A DNA stretch of 64,000 nucleotides. Origin: Aureimonas altamirensis. Lineage in GTDB: Bacteria; Pseudomonadota; Alphaproteobacteria; Rhizobiales; Rhizobiaceae. The translations under genes were made by a program, and so were the position numbers. Shown in pieces: positions 44,923 through 54,235 of this stretch; position 1 is the first letter of the stretch; each line of letters begins with the position of its first letter. The DNA lies in contig NZ_BBWQ01000020.1 of assembly GCF_001463885.1 (NCBI RefSeq), positions 241,098-305,097 on the forward strand. Reading direction: 5' to 3'. The notes beneath the pieces were generated by a model, which made no database searches, was not told the DNA's origin, and saw nothing but the letters and a program-made list of their open reading frames with translations.

Positions 44923-45774
44923 ATGGGCGACCTGATGAAGGGAAAGCGCGGGCTCGTCATGGGCGTCGCCAATCACAATTCCATCGCATGGGGCATCGCC
45001 CGCCTGCTCGCCGCCCATGGCGCCGAAGTCGCCCTCACCTATCAGGGTGACGCTTTCGGAAAGCGTGTCCGGCCGCTTGCCGCGGAGATCGGCAGCGAAG
45101 TCCTTCTCGACTGCGATGTGGAGGATGTCGCCAGCGTCAACGCTGCCTTCGACGCGTTGGAGGAGCGCTGGGGCAAGATCGACTTCGTCGTCCACGCCAT
45201 CGCCTTCTCGGACAAGTCCGAGTTGAAGGGGCTCTACGCCGACACCACGCGCGAGAATTTCGTGCGCACCATGGTCATTTCCTGCTTCTCCTTCACGGAG
45301 ATCGCGCGGCGCGCCGCCGCCATCATGAACAATGGCGGCTCGCTGCTGACGTTGACCTACGATGGTTCGCAGCGCGTCATGCCGAACTACAACGTCATGG
45401 GCGTGGCCAAGGCCGCGCTGGAGGCTTCGGTTCGCTATCTGGCCGCCGATTTCGGACCGCGCAACATTCGCGTCAACGCCATTTCGGCAGGGCCGGTGCG
45501 CACCCTTGCGGGGGCCGGCGTGTCCGATGCCCGGCTGATGCTGAACTATCAGCGCCGCAACGCCCCGATGCGCCGCAACGTCACCATAGACGAGGTTGGT
45601 GGCACCGCGCTGTACCTTCTGTCGGATCTCGCCAATGGCGTCACCGGCGAAATACAGTATGTGGACGCGGGCTACAACATCATGTCGATGCCGGCACTGG
45701 ACGAGCTGAAGGCGCAGGAGCGCCGCGCCGTGATCGCGGGCGATGCGGAGCCCGGAGCCGAAGTCGGCAAATAA
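44923..45774 (+). CDS. fabI: Enoyl-ACP reductase (NADH)
   Basis: This 283-residue reductase completes each elongation round. It has GKRGLVMGVANHNSIAWGIA for NAD binding and the catalytic Tyr and Lys in MPNYNVMGVAKAALEASVRY, spaced Y-x6-K as in FabI rather than Y-x3-K of general SDRs. The line ISAGPVRTLAGAGV is also FabI-like; this is the target region of triclosan and isoniazid-type inhibitors. It ends the fabA operon, 72 bases from a convergent gene, with a hairpin between. Confidence 0.95.
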   Translation: MGDLMKGKRGLVMGVANHNSIAWGIARLLAAHGAEVALTYQGDAFGKRVRPLAAEIGSEVLLDCDVEDVASVNAAFDALEERWGKIDFVVHAIAFSDKSELKGLYADTTRENFVRTMVISCFSFTEIARRAAAIMNNGGSLLTLTYDGSQRVMPNYNVMGVAKAALEASVRYLAADFGPRNIRVNAISAGPVRTLAGAGVSDARLMLNYQRRNAPMRRNVTIDEVGGTALYLLSDLANGVTGEIQYVDAGYNIMSMPALDELKAQERRAVIAGDAEPGAEVGK

Positions 45775-45805
45775 GGGCAATCGGCCTTTTAGAAACATGA
45801 GCCTC

Positions 45806-45828
45806 GGCGCGTCGGCCATCGACGCGCC
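45806..45828. terminator. Hairpin between convergent fabI and hbd
   Basis: GGCGCGTCG (45806-45814) and CGACGCGCC (45820-45828) form a perfect nine-pair stem around GCCAT. It lies midway between two convergent stop codons and could end both transcripts; no T run follows. Confidence 0.5.
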
Positions 45829-45846
45829 AGCCCCGATTATCTGCCC

Positions 45847-46725
45847 TTAACGCGTCGGAACGGGGGTTTCGCCGCGATAGTCGTAGAAGCCGCGCTTGGT
45901 CTTGCGGCCAAGCCAGCCCGCTTCGACGTACTTCACCAGCAGCGGACAGGGCCGGTACTTGGAATCGGACAGCCCATCATGCAGGACCTGCATGATCGAC
46001 AGGCATGTATCGAGGCCGATGAAATCGGCAAGCTGCAACGGCCCCATCGGATGGTTCGCGCCCAGCTTCATCGACGTGTCGATATTCTCGACCGAGCCGA
46101 CGCCCTCATACAGCGTGTAGATCGCCTCGTTGATCATCGGCATCAGGATGCGATTGACGATGAAGGCCGGGAAGTCCTCCGAAACCGTCGTCACCTTGTC
46201 GAGCTTGTCGGAAAAGGCCTTGGCCGATGCGAAGGTTTCGTCCGACGTCGCGATGCCCCGTACCAGCTCGATCAGCTTCATGATCGGAACGGGATTCATG
46301 AAGTGGATGCCGACGAACTGTTCCGGACGGTCGGTGGATGCGGCAAGCCGCGTAATGGAAATGGACGAGGTGTTCGTCGCCAGGATCGCATCGGGGCGCA
46401 ATTCCGGGCAGACCTGCTGGAAAATCCGCCGCTTGACGGCCTCTTCCTCGGTGGCCGCCTCGATGACGAGATCCGCATCGCGCATGGCCTGCACGCCATC
46501 GGCGGCGACGATCCGCGACAGGGCCGCCAGCTTCGCATCCTCGGCCAGCTTGCCGGATGCGACCTGGCGCGCAAGGTTTGCCTCGATGCGCTGCAAACCG
46601 GCCTGCGCGCGCTCGTGGCTGACGTCCTGAAGCACGACGTCGAAGCCGCCCAGCGCCGCGACATGCGCGATGCCGACGCCCATCTGCCCTGCCCCGATCA
46701 CGCCGACCTTGCGAATCTCGACCAT
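45847..46725 (-). CDS. hbd: 3-hydroxybutyryl-CoA dehydrogenase
   Basis: This 292-residue NAD-dependent enzyme oxidises 3-hydroxyacyl-CoA, used in polyhydroxybutyrate or fatty acid metabolism. The dinucleotide fold is VGVIGAGQMGVGIAHVAALGG, the catalytic line GIHFMNPVPIMKLIELVRG holds the His, and the C-terminal domain has GANHPMGPLQLADFIGLDTC. Length (about 290) is that of single-domain HBDs. It is the last gene of a run led by the adenosyltransferase, etfB and etfA; flavoprotein and dehydrogenase thus probably work in acyl-CoA oxidation. Confidence 0.92.
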   Translation of the reverse strand: MVEIRKVGVIGAGQMGVGIAHVAALGGFDVVLQDVSHERAQAGLQRIEANLARQVASGKLAEDAKLAALSRIVAADGVQAMRDADLVIEAATEEEAVKRRIFQQVCPELRPDAILATNTSSISITRLAASTDRPEQFVGIHFMNPVPIMKLIELVRGIATSDETFASAKAFSDKLDKVTTVSEDFPAFIVNRILMPMINEAIYTLYEGVGSVENIDTSMKLGANHPMGPLQLADFIGLDTCLSIMQVLHDGLSDSKYRPCPLLVKYVEAGWLGRKTKRGFYDYRGETPVPTR

Positions 46726-46746
46726 TCCAGTCCCCCGGATAAATGA

Positions 46747-46770
46747 TGCAGGCGGCCTGTGCCGCCTGCA
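46747..46770 (-). other. Intercistronic hairpin between etfA and hbd
   Basis: TGCAGGCGGC (46747-46756) and GCCGCCTGCA (46761-46770) form a perfect ten-pair stem with a CTGT loop. It lies between etfA and hbd and may be a partial terminator or an mRNA stabiliser. Confidence 0.5.
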
Positions 46771-46785
46771 CGCATGATAATCGGC

Positions 46786-47715
46786 TCAGAGCTTGGATTG
46801 AAGCTCCGGCACGATCTGGAAGAGATCTCCGACAAGGCCGTAGTCGGCGACCTGGAAGATGGGCGCATCCGCATCCTTGTTGATGGCGACGATGACCTTG
46901 GAATCCTTCATGCCTGCCAGATGCTGGATGGCGCCGGAGATGCCCACCGCAAGGTAGAGCTGCGGGGCCACGACCTTGCCGGTCTGGCCCACCTGCCAGT
47001 CGTTCGGCGCGTAGCCGGCGTCGACCGCCGCGCGGCTGGCCCCCACCGCGGCACCCAGCTTGTCGGCCAGAGGCAGGATCACTTCCTCGAACTTCTCCTT
47101 GGAGCCGAGCGCCCGGCCGCCCGACACGATCACCTTGGCCGCCGTCAGATCCGGACGCTCCGAGGCCGCGACCTCCTCGCCCACGAAGCGCGAGCCGCCC
47201 GCATCGCCGGCCGCAGCGACCGCTTCCACCGGCGCGCTGCCGCCTTCGCCCGTCTCGCCGAAGGCCGCCGTGCGCACCGTCAGCACCTTCTTGCCGTCGC
47301 GCGACTTCACCGTCTCGATGGCGTTGCCGGCATAGATCGGGCGCTGGAACGTATCGGGGCCGTCCACCGCGATGATGTCGGATACCTGCATTACGTCCAG
47401 CAGCGCCGCGACGCGCGGCAGCGCGTTCTTGCCGTGGGTGGTGGCCGGCGCCACGATGGCGTCGTAGCCATCGGCCAGCCCAACGATCAGCCCAGCCAGC
47501 GGCTCGGCAAGGCCGTGCCCGTAGGCCGCGTCGTCGGCATGCAGCACCTTGTCCACGCCGGCAAGGCGTGCGGCGGCGGCGGCCACGTCCGACGCGCCCT
47601 GCCCCGCCACCAGGATGTGGACCGGCGCGCCCAGCTGCGACGCCGCGCTCAGCGCCTTGGCCGTCTCGCCCGACAGATGGGTGTTGTCGTGTTCGGCGAT
47701 CAGTAGTGTCGTCAT
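46786..47715 (-). CDS. etfA: Electron transfer flavoprotein alpha subunit
   Basis: This 309-residue FAD-binding subunit takes electrons from acyl-CoA dehydrogenases to ETF-ubiquinone oxidoreductase. The FAD domain shows [60 protein letters not shown] and [20 protein letters not shown]. Length and order are normal. It follows etfB with a 19-base gap. Confidence 0.97.
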   Translation of the reverse strand: MTTLLIAEHDNTHLSGETAKALSAASQLGAPVHILVAGQGASDVAAAAARLAGVDKVLHADDAAYGHGLAEPLAGLIVGLADGYDAIVAPATTHGKNALPRVAALLDVMQVSDIIAVDGPDTFQRPIYAGNAIETVKSRDGKKVLTVRTAAFGETGEGGSAPVEAVAAAGDAGGSRFVGEEVAASERPDLTAAKVIVSGGRALGSKEKFEEVILPLADKLGAAVGASRAAVDAGYAPNDWQVGQTGKVVAPQLYLAVGISGAIQHLAGMKDSKVIVAINKDADAPIFQVADYGLVGDLFQIVPELQSKL

Positions 47716-47734
47716 CTTGCTGCCTCCCGCAATA

Positions 47735-48484
47735 TCAAAGAACGCCGGCTTCGGTCTTCAGCTTGCCGATCAGCTCGTCCACCGAGCCGACCTTCACACC
47801 GGCCTGTCGCTTGGCCGGCTCCGCCGTGTTCAGCACCTCGAGCCGCGGCGCGAGGTCGAGGCCCATATCGGCCGCCGACCGCTCGTCCAGCGGCTTCTTC
47901 TTTGCCTTCATGATGTTGGGAAGCGAGGCGTAGCGCGGCTCGTTCAGCCGCAGATCCGTCGTCACGATGGCCGGCAGCGCCAGCGACACCGTCTGCAGCC
48001 CGCCATCGACCTCGCGCGTCACCTCGGCATTGCCGTCGGCCACGGACAGCTTCGAGGCGAAGGTGCCCTGCGGCCAGCCCAGAAGCGCCGCCAGCATCTG
48101 GCCGGTCTGGTTGCTGTCGTCATCGATCGCCTGCTTGCCGAGAATGACGAGGTCGGGCTTTTCTTCCTCGACGATGGCGCGCAGAACCTTGGCAACGCCA
48201 AGCGGCTCGACCCGTTCGTCGCTCTTGACCAGGATCGCCCGGTCGGCACCCATCGCAAGCGCCGTGCGCAGCGTTTCCTGCGCCTGCTGCGGCCCGACGG
48301 AAACCACGACGATCTCCTCGACCCCGCCCTTTTCCTTCTGGCGGATCGCCTCTTCCACCGCGATCTCGTCGAACGGGTTCATGCTCATCTTCACATTGGC
48401 AAGATCGACGCCACTGCCATCGGACTTGACGCGAATTTTCACATTGTAATCGACAACGCGCTTGATGCAGACCAGTATCTTCAT
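47735..48484 (-). CDS. etfB: Electron transfer flavoprotein beta subunit
   Basis: This 249-residue partner of EtfA binds AMP and supports the heterodimer. It begins [20 protein letters not shown] and carries the ETF beta signature region [20 protein letters not shown], with [20 protein letters not shown] binding AMP. Length is typical (about 250). Confidence 0.97.
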   Translation of the reverse strand: MKILVCIKRVVDYNVKIRVKSDGSGVDLANVKMSMNPFDEIAVEEAIRQKEKGGVEEIVVVSVGPQQAQETLRTALAMGADRAILVKSDERVEPLGVAKVLRAIVEEEKPDLVILGKQAIDDDSNQTGQMLAALLGWPQGTFASKLSVADGNAEVTREVDGGLQTVSLALPAIVTTDLRLNEPRYASLPNIMKAKKKPLDERSAADMGLDLAPRLEVLNTAEPAKRQAGVKVGSVDELIGKLKTEAGVL

Positions 48485-48578
48485 GGACCTCGGTTTTCTC
48501 CCTCGTCATGCCCTGTCGGCGCCTGCCAAAGGCATAAGCATAATTTACGTTTACGTCAAAGCTTGAACCGTTCCAGCT

Positions 48579-49154
48579 TTAACTCCGCGTTGCGCCGGGT
48601 ACCCATAGAACATCGGCCCGGCCCTCGTCATTGGCGATGCGCGCCGCAACGAAAAGCCAGTCCGACAGGCGGTTGACATACTGAAGTGCCGGGTCGGAAA
48701 CCGTCTCGCCATCCACCCTCGACAGGCCCACCATCAACCGCTCGGCCCGCCGGGCGACGGTCCGGGCATGGTGCAGGTGGGCGGATGCCGGCGTGCCCGC
48801 AGGCAGCACGAAGGAGTTCAACGGCTGAAGGCGCGCATTCATGGCGTCGATCTCGCGCTCCAGCCTGTCGACCTGCCCCTTCGTGATCGCAAGGCGCTCA
48901 TATGGCAGGGGTTTGCCGGTGTCGGGCGTCGCCAGATCGGCGCCAAGGTCGAACAGGTCGTTCTGGATACGCGCCAGCGCCGCATCCGCAGGCGCATCGG
49001 CATGCAGCCGCGCCACGCCGATGACGGCGTTCAACTCGTCGACCGTGCCATAGGCTTCGATGCGCAGATCGTCCTTCGGGCGGCGCTCGCCGGTGCCGAG
49101 CGCGGTCGTGCCCTTGTCTCCGGTGCGGGTGTAGATGCGCGTCAGGCGTACCAT
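48579..49154 (-). CDS. Cob(I)alamin adenosyltransferase, PduO type
   Basis: This 191-residue trimeric enzyme transfers adenosyl from ATP to cobalamin, making coenzyme B12. The ATP-binding start is RLTRIYTRTGDKGTTALGTG, followed by RIEAYGTVDELNAVIG, and the C-terminal helix has ARTVARRAERLM and LNYVNRLSDWLF-like residues (LQYVNRLSDWLFVAARIAN). Gene symbols vary (pduO/cobO), so none is assigned. It sits between a HIG1 protein and etfB, an order known from Rhizobiales. Confidence 0.93.
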   Translation of the reverse strand: MVRLTRIYTRTGDKGTTALGTGERRPKDDLRIEAYGTVDELNAVIGVARLHADAPADAALARIQNDLFDLGADLATPDTGKPLPYERLAITKGQVDRLEREIDAMNARLQPLNSFVLPAGTPASAHLHHARTVARRAERLMVGLSRVDGETVSDPALQYVNRLSDWLFVAARIANDEGRADVLWVPGATRS

Positions 49155-49169
49155 CGGTCTCCTATCCGG

Positions 49170-49358
49170 TCAGCGTGCGAATACGAGAAAGATGACGATG
49201 ATGAGAACGGCGATCGCCTGCAACATCACGCGAAGGCGCATCAGTTGCTGCGACCGGTTGCCGGGCCCGCCCACCAGCATGTTGCGCAGGCCCGCCACCA
49301 GCACGGCAACGACGGCCAGCATCACGGCGAGGGCCAGATAGGTCAGAAAGGAGGACAT
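49170..49358 (-). CDS. HIG1-domain twin-transmembrane protein
   Basis: This 62-residue protein has two membrane helices (about residues 4-24 and 44-60) joined by the loop GLRNMLVGGPGNRSQQLMRL, the HIG1 (hypoxia induced gene 1) pattern. HIG1 proteins bind or tune cytochrome oxidase in mitochondria and some bacteria; the role here is inferred. The start at 49358 is chosen from family length, with GAGGACAT-type spacing. It ends 15 bases before the adenosyltransferase start and probably leads this operon. Confidence 0.8.
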   Translation of the reverse strand: MSSFLTYLALAVMLAVVAVLVAGLRNMLVGGPGNRSQQLMRLRVMLQAIAVLIIVIFLVFAR

Positions 49359-49407
49359 ACGGGCATTCCAGTTGCTTTCCCTCGATATAGTCGGAATGGC
49401 CCGTGCT

Positions 49408-50283
49408 TCAAACCGGCTTGCGGGCGGGACGCATAGCCGCATGGACGCCGGCGCCGGCAATGACGAGGCCCAGCAGCTGCACCAGCGTCAGGCTTTCGCC
49501 GAACAGCAGAAACGCCATCACGGCCGTAACGCCCGGTGTCAGATACATCAGCGACGCCACCTTGGAGACGGCCCCTTCGCGGATCATGAACAGCAGCAGC
49601 AGGATCGCCCCGATAGACAGGACGACCGTCAGCCAGACCAGCGCGAAAACCAGCTCTCCCGTCCAGTCGACGGCCATCGTCTCAGTCGCAATCGCCATCA
49701 GGGTAACCGGCAGCAGCGCACCGACATATTGCAGCGCCGTCCCGGTGCGCAGATCGACCCCGCCGACGAAGCGCTTCTGCCAGACCGTCCCGGCCGAGAT
49801 GGCGATGGCCGCCAGGATCACCGGCACGAGGGTCTGCCATCGGTAGACGCCGTCGGGCGACAGGTTCGGCACCACCACCAGCCCGACGCCCAGAAGCCCC
49901 AGAAGCAGCCCCATCCAATGGCGCGGCGTGATGCGCTCGCCAAGGAAGGACGCTGCCATCAACGCGGTCACGATGGGCTGCAGGCCGACGATCAGTGCGG
50001 CAATCCCGGCAGGCAGGCCGTGCCGGACCGCATAGAAGACACCGCCCAGATACAGGCCGTGGATCAGGCTTCCGGCGATGCAGGCGTGCAGCGCCGGCCT
50101 GCCGCGCGGCCAAGGGGCGCGCGTCAGCAAGACCCAGGGCAGCAGCAGGCACAAGGCCAGCGCGAAGCGCATGGCCAGGAAGGTGAACGGCTCGGCATGC
50201 GGCATCGCATAGCGCGCACCGATGAAGCCGGTGGACCAGATGAGAACGAAGAGCGCAGGAAACAGTGGGACGAGCCGGATCAT
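49408..50283 (-). CDS. EamA/DMT family transporter
   Basis: This 291-residue inner-membrane protein has ten hydrophobic helices arranged as two EamA repeats; the first starts with PLFPALFVLIWSTGFIGARY. The line GLQPIVTALMAASFLGERIT in the first repeat and LTPGVTAVMAFLLFGESLTL in the second are the repeat-end motifs of the family. The substrate is unknown; relatives export amino acids or metabolites. The start at 50283 (MIRLVPL) leaves out 40 upstream in-frame residues without similarity. Confidence 0.88.
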   Translation of the reverse strand: MIRLVPLFPALFVLIWSTGFIGARYAMPHAEPFTFLAMRFALALCLLLPWVLLTRAPWPRGRPALHACIAGSLIHGLYLGGVFYAVRHGLPAGIAALIVGLQPIVTALMAASFLGERITPRHWMGLLLGLLGVGLVVVPNLSPDGVYRWQTLVPVILAAIAISAGTVWQKRFVGGVDLRTGTALQYVGALLPVTLMAIATETMAVDWTGELVFALVWLTVVLSIGAILLLLFMIREGAVSKVASLMYLTPGVTAVMAFLLFGESLTLVQLLGLVIAGAGVHAAMRPARKPV

Positions 50284-50434
50284 GATCGGTGCCGGCAGGA
50301 CCGGCCTTGGGGATGGAATTACAGGTTCCAATCCCGTATCAGGCAAAGCAGGCGGTTGAAAGCACCGACCGGTTGCCGCCCTGGTGTCAGCATCTGTTGC
50401 CACGGTCCATCACAGCGATCCACCCGCCGGTTCC

Positions 50435-51394
50435 ATGTCCCTTATCCTGTCCATCATCGTTCCCGTCTTCGGTCTGATCGCACTTGGCTACGGTGCCGGC
50501 CGTGCCCGCCTGCTGCCGAACTCCGCACCCGAAGCGCTGTCGGCATTCGTCTTCGTCGTGGCGATGCCGACGGTGCTGTTCCGAACGTTGGCCACCGCAC
50601 GCTTCGATGCCGGCAATCCGCTGGCGCTGTGGGTTTCCTATTTCGCCGGTGTCGTCGTGGTGTTCGCGCTCGGCATGCTGGTGGCGCGTCGGCTTGGCCG
50701 CAGCGACCGGCGCGCCGCCGTCATCGCCGGTGTCGGGGCGAGCTTCTCCAACCTCGTCTTCGTCGGCGTTCCCATCGCCACGCTGGCCTATGGCCAGGAG
50801 GGCCTCAGCGTCCTTGCCATGCTGCTGGCGGTCCATCTGCCGCTGATGATGATGGGGTCCACGCTCCTCATCGAGCGCGCCGCGCTTCTGGATGCGCGCG
50901 ACGACGCGTCCGGCGGCGGGCAACGGCTTCCGGTCGCGGATATCGCGTTGCGGGTCGGGCGCAACCTCGTCAAAAGCCCGCTCATTCTCGGTATATTCGC
51001 GGGGTTGGCCTTCCGCCTGACCGGCCTGCCCCTGACGGGCCCGCTGGGGGACATCGTCACCCTGATGGCCGGCGCGGCCGGGCCCGTGGCGCTGTTTTCG
51101 CTGGGCCTGACGATGACGCGGTTTCGTGTGCGGGGCGACATGCCGGTGGCACTGGCGATCTCGGGGCTGGCGCTCATTGTCCAGCCGGTCGCGGTCCTCG
51201 GCGTGGGTGCGCTGCTGCTGCCGCGCGAATGGCTGGCGCTGACGGTGGCGATGGCCGCCTGCCCCTCGGGCGTCAACGCCTATCTCTTCGCCACCTATTT
51301 CCGCAGCGGCGAAGGTATTGCCGCAACGACCATCATAATGACGACGGCCCTGTCTGCCGTCAGCCTGACGGTCTGGTTGCTTCTGCTCGCATAG
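50435..51394 (+). CDS. AEC (auxin efflux carrier) family transporter
   Basis: This 319-residue membrane protein has ten predicted helices with the family's start LSIIVPVFGLIALGYGAGRA and the second-half motif AAGPVALFSLGLTM. AEC proteins carry organic acids such as malate or malonate; no substrate is evident. A longer start 17 codons upstream exists, but family members begin near MSLIL. Its 3' end overlaps the convergent gluQ gene by 35 bases. Confidence 0.88.
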   Translation: MSLILSIIVPVFGLIALGYGAGRARLLPNSAPEALSAFVFVVAMPTVLFRTLATARFDAGNPLALWVSYFAGVVVVFALGMLVARRLGRSDRRAAVIAGVGASFSNLVFVGVPIATLAYGQEGLSVLAMLLAVHLPLMMMGSTLLIERAALLDARDDASGGGQRLPVADIALRVGRNLVKSPLILGIFAGLAFRLTGLPLTGPLGDIVTLMAGAAGPVALFSLGLTMTRFRVRGDMPVALAISGLALIVQPVAVLGVGALLLPREWLALTVAMAACPSGVNAYLFATYFRSGEGIAATTIIMTTALSAVSLTVWLLLLA

Positions 51395-52277
51395 GGGGCA
51401 AGCCGACCATCCGGCGGATATCGGCGGGCGTCAGGCCGGCCGCGCGGAACGTCGACAGCGCCACCGACTGTATGCTTTTCGACAGTTTGCGGCCCTCGGC
51501 ATCGAGGATGAGATCGTGGTGATGGTAGATGGGAGCCGGCAGGCCCAGAAGCGCCTGCAGCACCCTGTGCACCGAGGTGGCGGGCGCCAGGTCGCGCCCG
51601 CGCACCACGTGCGTTATGCCCTGCAGCGCATCGTCGACGACCACCGACAAATGATAGCTGGTGGGCACGTCCTTTCGCGCCAGGACCACGTCGCCCCACA
51701 GCGCCGGCTCGGCGAGGATCTCGGCTTCGCCGTCCTCGCCGCCGGTTTCCACGAAGGACAATGCACCGACGCGCCGGATCGCCTCCGCCATGTCGAGCCG
51801 CCACGCATAGGGCATGCCTTCGGCGATGGCCGCGCGCCGCTCGTCTTCGTCCATGTTTCGGTCGAGGCGCGGATAGAGCGGCGCGCCGTCCGGATCTCTC
51901 GGATAAAGCAAGCCGGTCTCGTCTTCCGAAGCGGCGGCAAACGCCCTTGTGTCGCCGCGCGTCATGAAGGCCGGGTAGGCCAGCCCGTCATCGGCCAGCG
52001 CCATGAGGGCGGCCTGGTAGTCCGCGAAATGCTCGGACTGCCGGCGGAAGGGCGGTGGCGGCAGCACGCCGAGCCAGGCGAGGTCGTCCACCAGCGCGGC
52101 CTCCAGCGCGGGCGTGCAACGGGCCGTATCGATATCCTCCAGCCGCAACAGCAACGTGCCGCCCGCCTCTGCCGCCAGGTCGGCGTTGATCAGCGCGCTA
52201 TAGGCGTGGCCGAGGTGCAGCGCCCCGTTCGGGCTGGGCGCAAAGCGAAATACGGGCGCCGCGATGGACTGGACCAT
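51360..52277 (-). CDS. gluQ: Glutamyl-Q tRNA(Asp) synthetase
   Basis: This 305-residue enzyme resembles the catalytic half of glutamyl-tRNA synthetase and attaches glutamate to queuosine in tRNA(Asp). It has RFAPSPNGALHLGHAYSALI, the class I HIGH motif (as HLGH), and GRKLSKS in place of KMSKS; the anticodon-binding domain is absent, as expected. The zinc-binding cysteines of E. coli GluQRS are not seen: the region reads YPAFMTRGDTRAF. The start at 52277 nearly abuts the divergent glycosylase gene, and the 3' end overlaps the AEC gene. Confidence 0.9.
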   Translation of the reverse strand: MVQSIAAPVFRFAPSPNGALHLGHAYSALINADLAAEAGGTLLLRLEDIDTARCTPALEAALVDDLAWLGVLPPPPFRRQSEHFADYQAALMALADDGLAYPAFMTRGDTRAFAAASEDETGLLYPRDPDGAPLYPRLDRNMDEDERRAAIAEGMPYAWRLDMAEAIRRVGALSFVETGGEDGEAEILAEPALWGDVVLARKDVPTSYHLSVVVDDALQGITHVVRGRDLAPATSVHRVLQALLGLPAPIYHHHDLILDAEGRKLSKSIQSVALSTFRAAGLTPADIRRMVGLPPMRAEATRPSG

Positions 52278-52299
52278 GACTCCTCTTATCTTCAGCTCC

Positions 52300-52962
52300 A
52301 TGATTCGAAGCCTGGATGATATCAGCATAGGGCTCGACGCCCTCGCCGCCATGGACGAGCGCCTTCTGCCCGTCATCGAAAGGGCGGGCGCCTTGCCCCT
52401 GCGCGCCGGCGATCCGGGCTTGCCCGGCCTTGCCGCAACCCTGATGGGCCAGCAGGTTTCGAGCGCCAGCGCCACGGCGATCACCAGCCGGCTCGCCGGC
52501 ATGGTGGACCTGAACGACGCAGCGTCCATCCTGGCCCTGGACGACACGGCGTTTCGCACCGCTGGCTTGTCGCGCGCCAAGGAGCGGACGCTTCTCGCCA
52601 TCGCCTCCGCCGTCATCACCGGCACGCTCGACTTCGACCGCATCGCAGCCGCCGACAGCCGGGCTGCGATTGCCGAACTGACGGCCGTTCCCGGCATCGG
52701 CCCATGGACGGCGGAGTGCTATCTCCTCTTCTGCCTCCGCCGGGAAGATGTCTTCCCCGCCGGCGACCTTGCCTTGCAGGTGGCGGTGGCGCACGCCTTC
52801 GGGATGGAAGAGCGCCCCGGCGACAGGCCCCTGCGGGCGATGGCCGAGCTGTGGTCGCCGCACCGCTCGGTGGCCGCGCGCCTGTTCTGGGCATATTACG
52901 CGGCCGTCACCCGCCGGGACGCCACCCCTGCCGCGTTGCAACAAGACGGAAAGAGCCTGTGA
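52300..52962 (+). CDS. DNA-3-methyladenine glycosylase, AlkA-like HhH-GPD
   Basis: This 220-residue base-excision enzyme removes alkylated bases. The helix-hairpin-helix reads LTAVPGIGPWTAECYLLFCL, and the catalytic Asp follows in VFPAGDLALQVAV. A line typical of the short AlkA relatives, LAATLMGQQVSSASATAITS, precedes it. The N-terminal domain of E. coli AlkA is missing, as in most Rhizobiales members. Starts at 52264 and 52276 overlap the divergent gluQ gene; the ATG at 52300 fits family length best. Confidence 0.88.
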   Translation: MIRSLDDISIGLDALAAMDERLLPVIERAGALPLRAGDPGLPGLAATLMGQQVSSASATAITSRLAGMVDLNDAASILALDDTAFRTAGLSRAKERTLLAIASAVITGTLDFDRIAAADSRAAIAELTAVPGIGPWTAECYLLFCLRREDVFPAGDLALQVAVAHAFGMEERPGDRPLRAMAELWSPHRSVAARLFWAYYAAVTRRDATPAALQQDGKSL

Positions 52963-53112
52963 ATCCGTCCGCATGCCCTGTTTGTCCGGCTTCACAAAGC
53001 CGACATGATGCGCCACGATAGTGCCACAGCGAATTCTTCGGGCATGAGCATCGTATCATCGCAGGACCGGATTCGATTTTGCGAGATGCTGCTTCGGTAG
53101 AGGAGACCATCC

Positions 53113-53673
53113 TTGACGATCGCGGTGCATTCCGGTCTGACTCCGGCTCTGGTATTGAACGCCGATTTCAGACCGCTCAGCTATTACCCACTCTCGCTCT
53201 GGTCCTGGCAGGATACGATCAAGGCGGTCTTCCTGGACCGCGTCAATATCCTGGCCGAATACGACGTCGCGGTGCATTCGCCGTCCTTCTCGATGCGCCT
53301 GCCCTCGGTCGTCTGCCTCAAGACCTACGTCAAGCCGGCGCGGCACCCGGCCTTCACCCGGTTCAACGTCTTCCTGCGGGATCGTTTCCAGTGCCAGTAT
53401 TGCGGCTCGCCGCACGACCTGACCTTCGATCATGTCATTCCGCGTTCGCGCGGGGGGCTGACCACCTGGGACAACGTCGTGGCGGCATGCTCTCCCTGCA
53501 ACCTGCGCAAGGGCGGGGCCATGCCGCAGGATGCCGGCATGTTCCCGGCACAGAAGCCCTTCCAGCCCACGGTGCACGAGTTGCACAACAACGGGCGGAT
53601 GTTCCCGCCCAACTTCCTGCACGAAAGCTGGCTCGATTATCTCTACTGGGATTCGGAACTGGAGCCCGAATAG
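53113..53673 (+). CDS. HNH endonuclease family protein
   Basis: This 186-residue protein has an HNH domain with two zinc-holding cysteine pairs, CQYCG and CSPCN, around the motif FDHVIPRSRGG and a following Asn (DNVVAAC). The N-terminal ~70 residues (LVLNADFRPLSYYPLSLWSW) are well known from a conserved alphaproteobacterial family of HNH proteins of unknown cellular role. The start appears to be TTG, supported by AGGAG seven bases ahead; there is no ATG at the right place. It ends five bases from the convergent dsbB gene. Confidence 0.87.
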   Translation: MTIAVHSGLTPALVLNADFRPLSYYPLSLWSWQDTIKAVFLDRVNILAEYDVAVHSPSFSMRLPSVVCLKTYVKPARHPAFTRFNVFLRDRFQCQYCGSPHDLTFDHVIPRSRGGLTTWDNVVAACSPCNLRKGGAMPQDAGMFPAQKPFQPTVHELHNNGRMFPPNFLHESWLDYLYWDSELEPE

Positions 53674-53677
53674 GCCC

Positions 53678-54175
53678 TCAGCCGCGTCGCAACGCCGTTC
53701 GGAAGGCCGCGAAGGCAAGGAGTGCGGCCGCGATCACGTTCCAGCCGGCCATGGAAAGGCCGAGGACACGCAAGGCAGCCTCGCCGCAGGATGGCGGGCG
53801 GACCGCATCCAGGCTGGACAGGAGATCGCCCGTCAGGTCCATGGCGGCACCGGCGGCACAATCCGCCGGGCCTGCCCAGAACCCCCATTCGACCCCGGCG
53901 TGATAGACGCCGAGCGCCAGCGTCCAGAGCATCAGGATGCCGATAAGTGCGAACAGGCCGCGTATGATGGCCTGCGGCAGGCGCACCGACACCGCCACGA
54001 TCGTGGCGATGCCGACGCCGAGTCCGATATAATAGGGCGTCCGCTGTTCGAGGCAGAGCGCGCAGGGCATATAGCCCCCCACATGCTGGAACAGGAGGGC
54101 GGTGCCTACCACGGCCCCCATTGCGAGGGTCAGGCCAACTGCGGCGACGCCCTGTCCGGCTTGCGACTGTGCCAT
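53678..54175 (-). CDS. dsbB: Disulfide bond formation protein DsbB
   Basis: This 165-residue inner-membrane protein reoxidises DsbA and passes electrons to quinone. Four helices are seen. The first redox pair is the CALC in PCALCLEQRTPYYIG, and the second is formed by the cysteines in PADCAAGA and PPSCGEA in the second periplasmic loop. The start at 54175 follows GTGGAG; a GTG four codons earlier is less likely. No dsbA partner is in the window. Confidence 0.88.
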   Translation of the reverse strand: MAQSQAGQGVAAVGLTLAMGAVVGTALLFQHVGGYMPCALCLEQRTPYYIGLGVGIATIVAVSVRLPQAIIRGLFALIGILMLWTLALGVYHAGVEWGFWAGPADCAAGAAMDLTGDLLSSLDAVRPPSCGEAALRVLGLSMAGWNVIAAALLAFAAFRTALRRG

Positions 54176-54235
54176 GCTGCACTCCACGATATGTCGCGGA
54201 TCGCGATAGCATGGCCGCCGCGCACCGGCAAAGGG

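Noticed and set aside
50310..50345. A tRNA T-arm-like sequence (GGTTCCAATCCC)
   Set aside because: No matching acceptor stem, anticodon arm or CCA-proximal pairing could be found around it.
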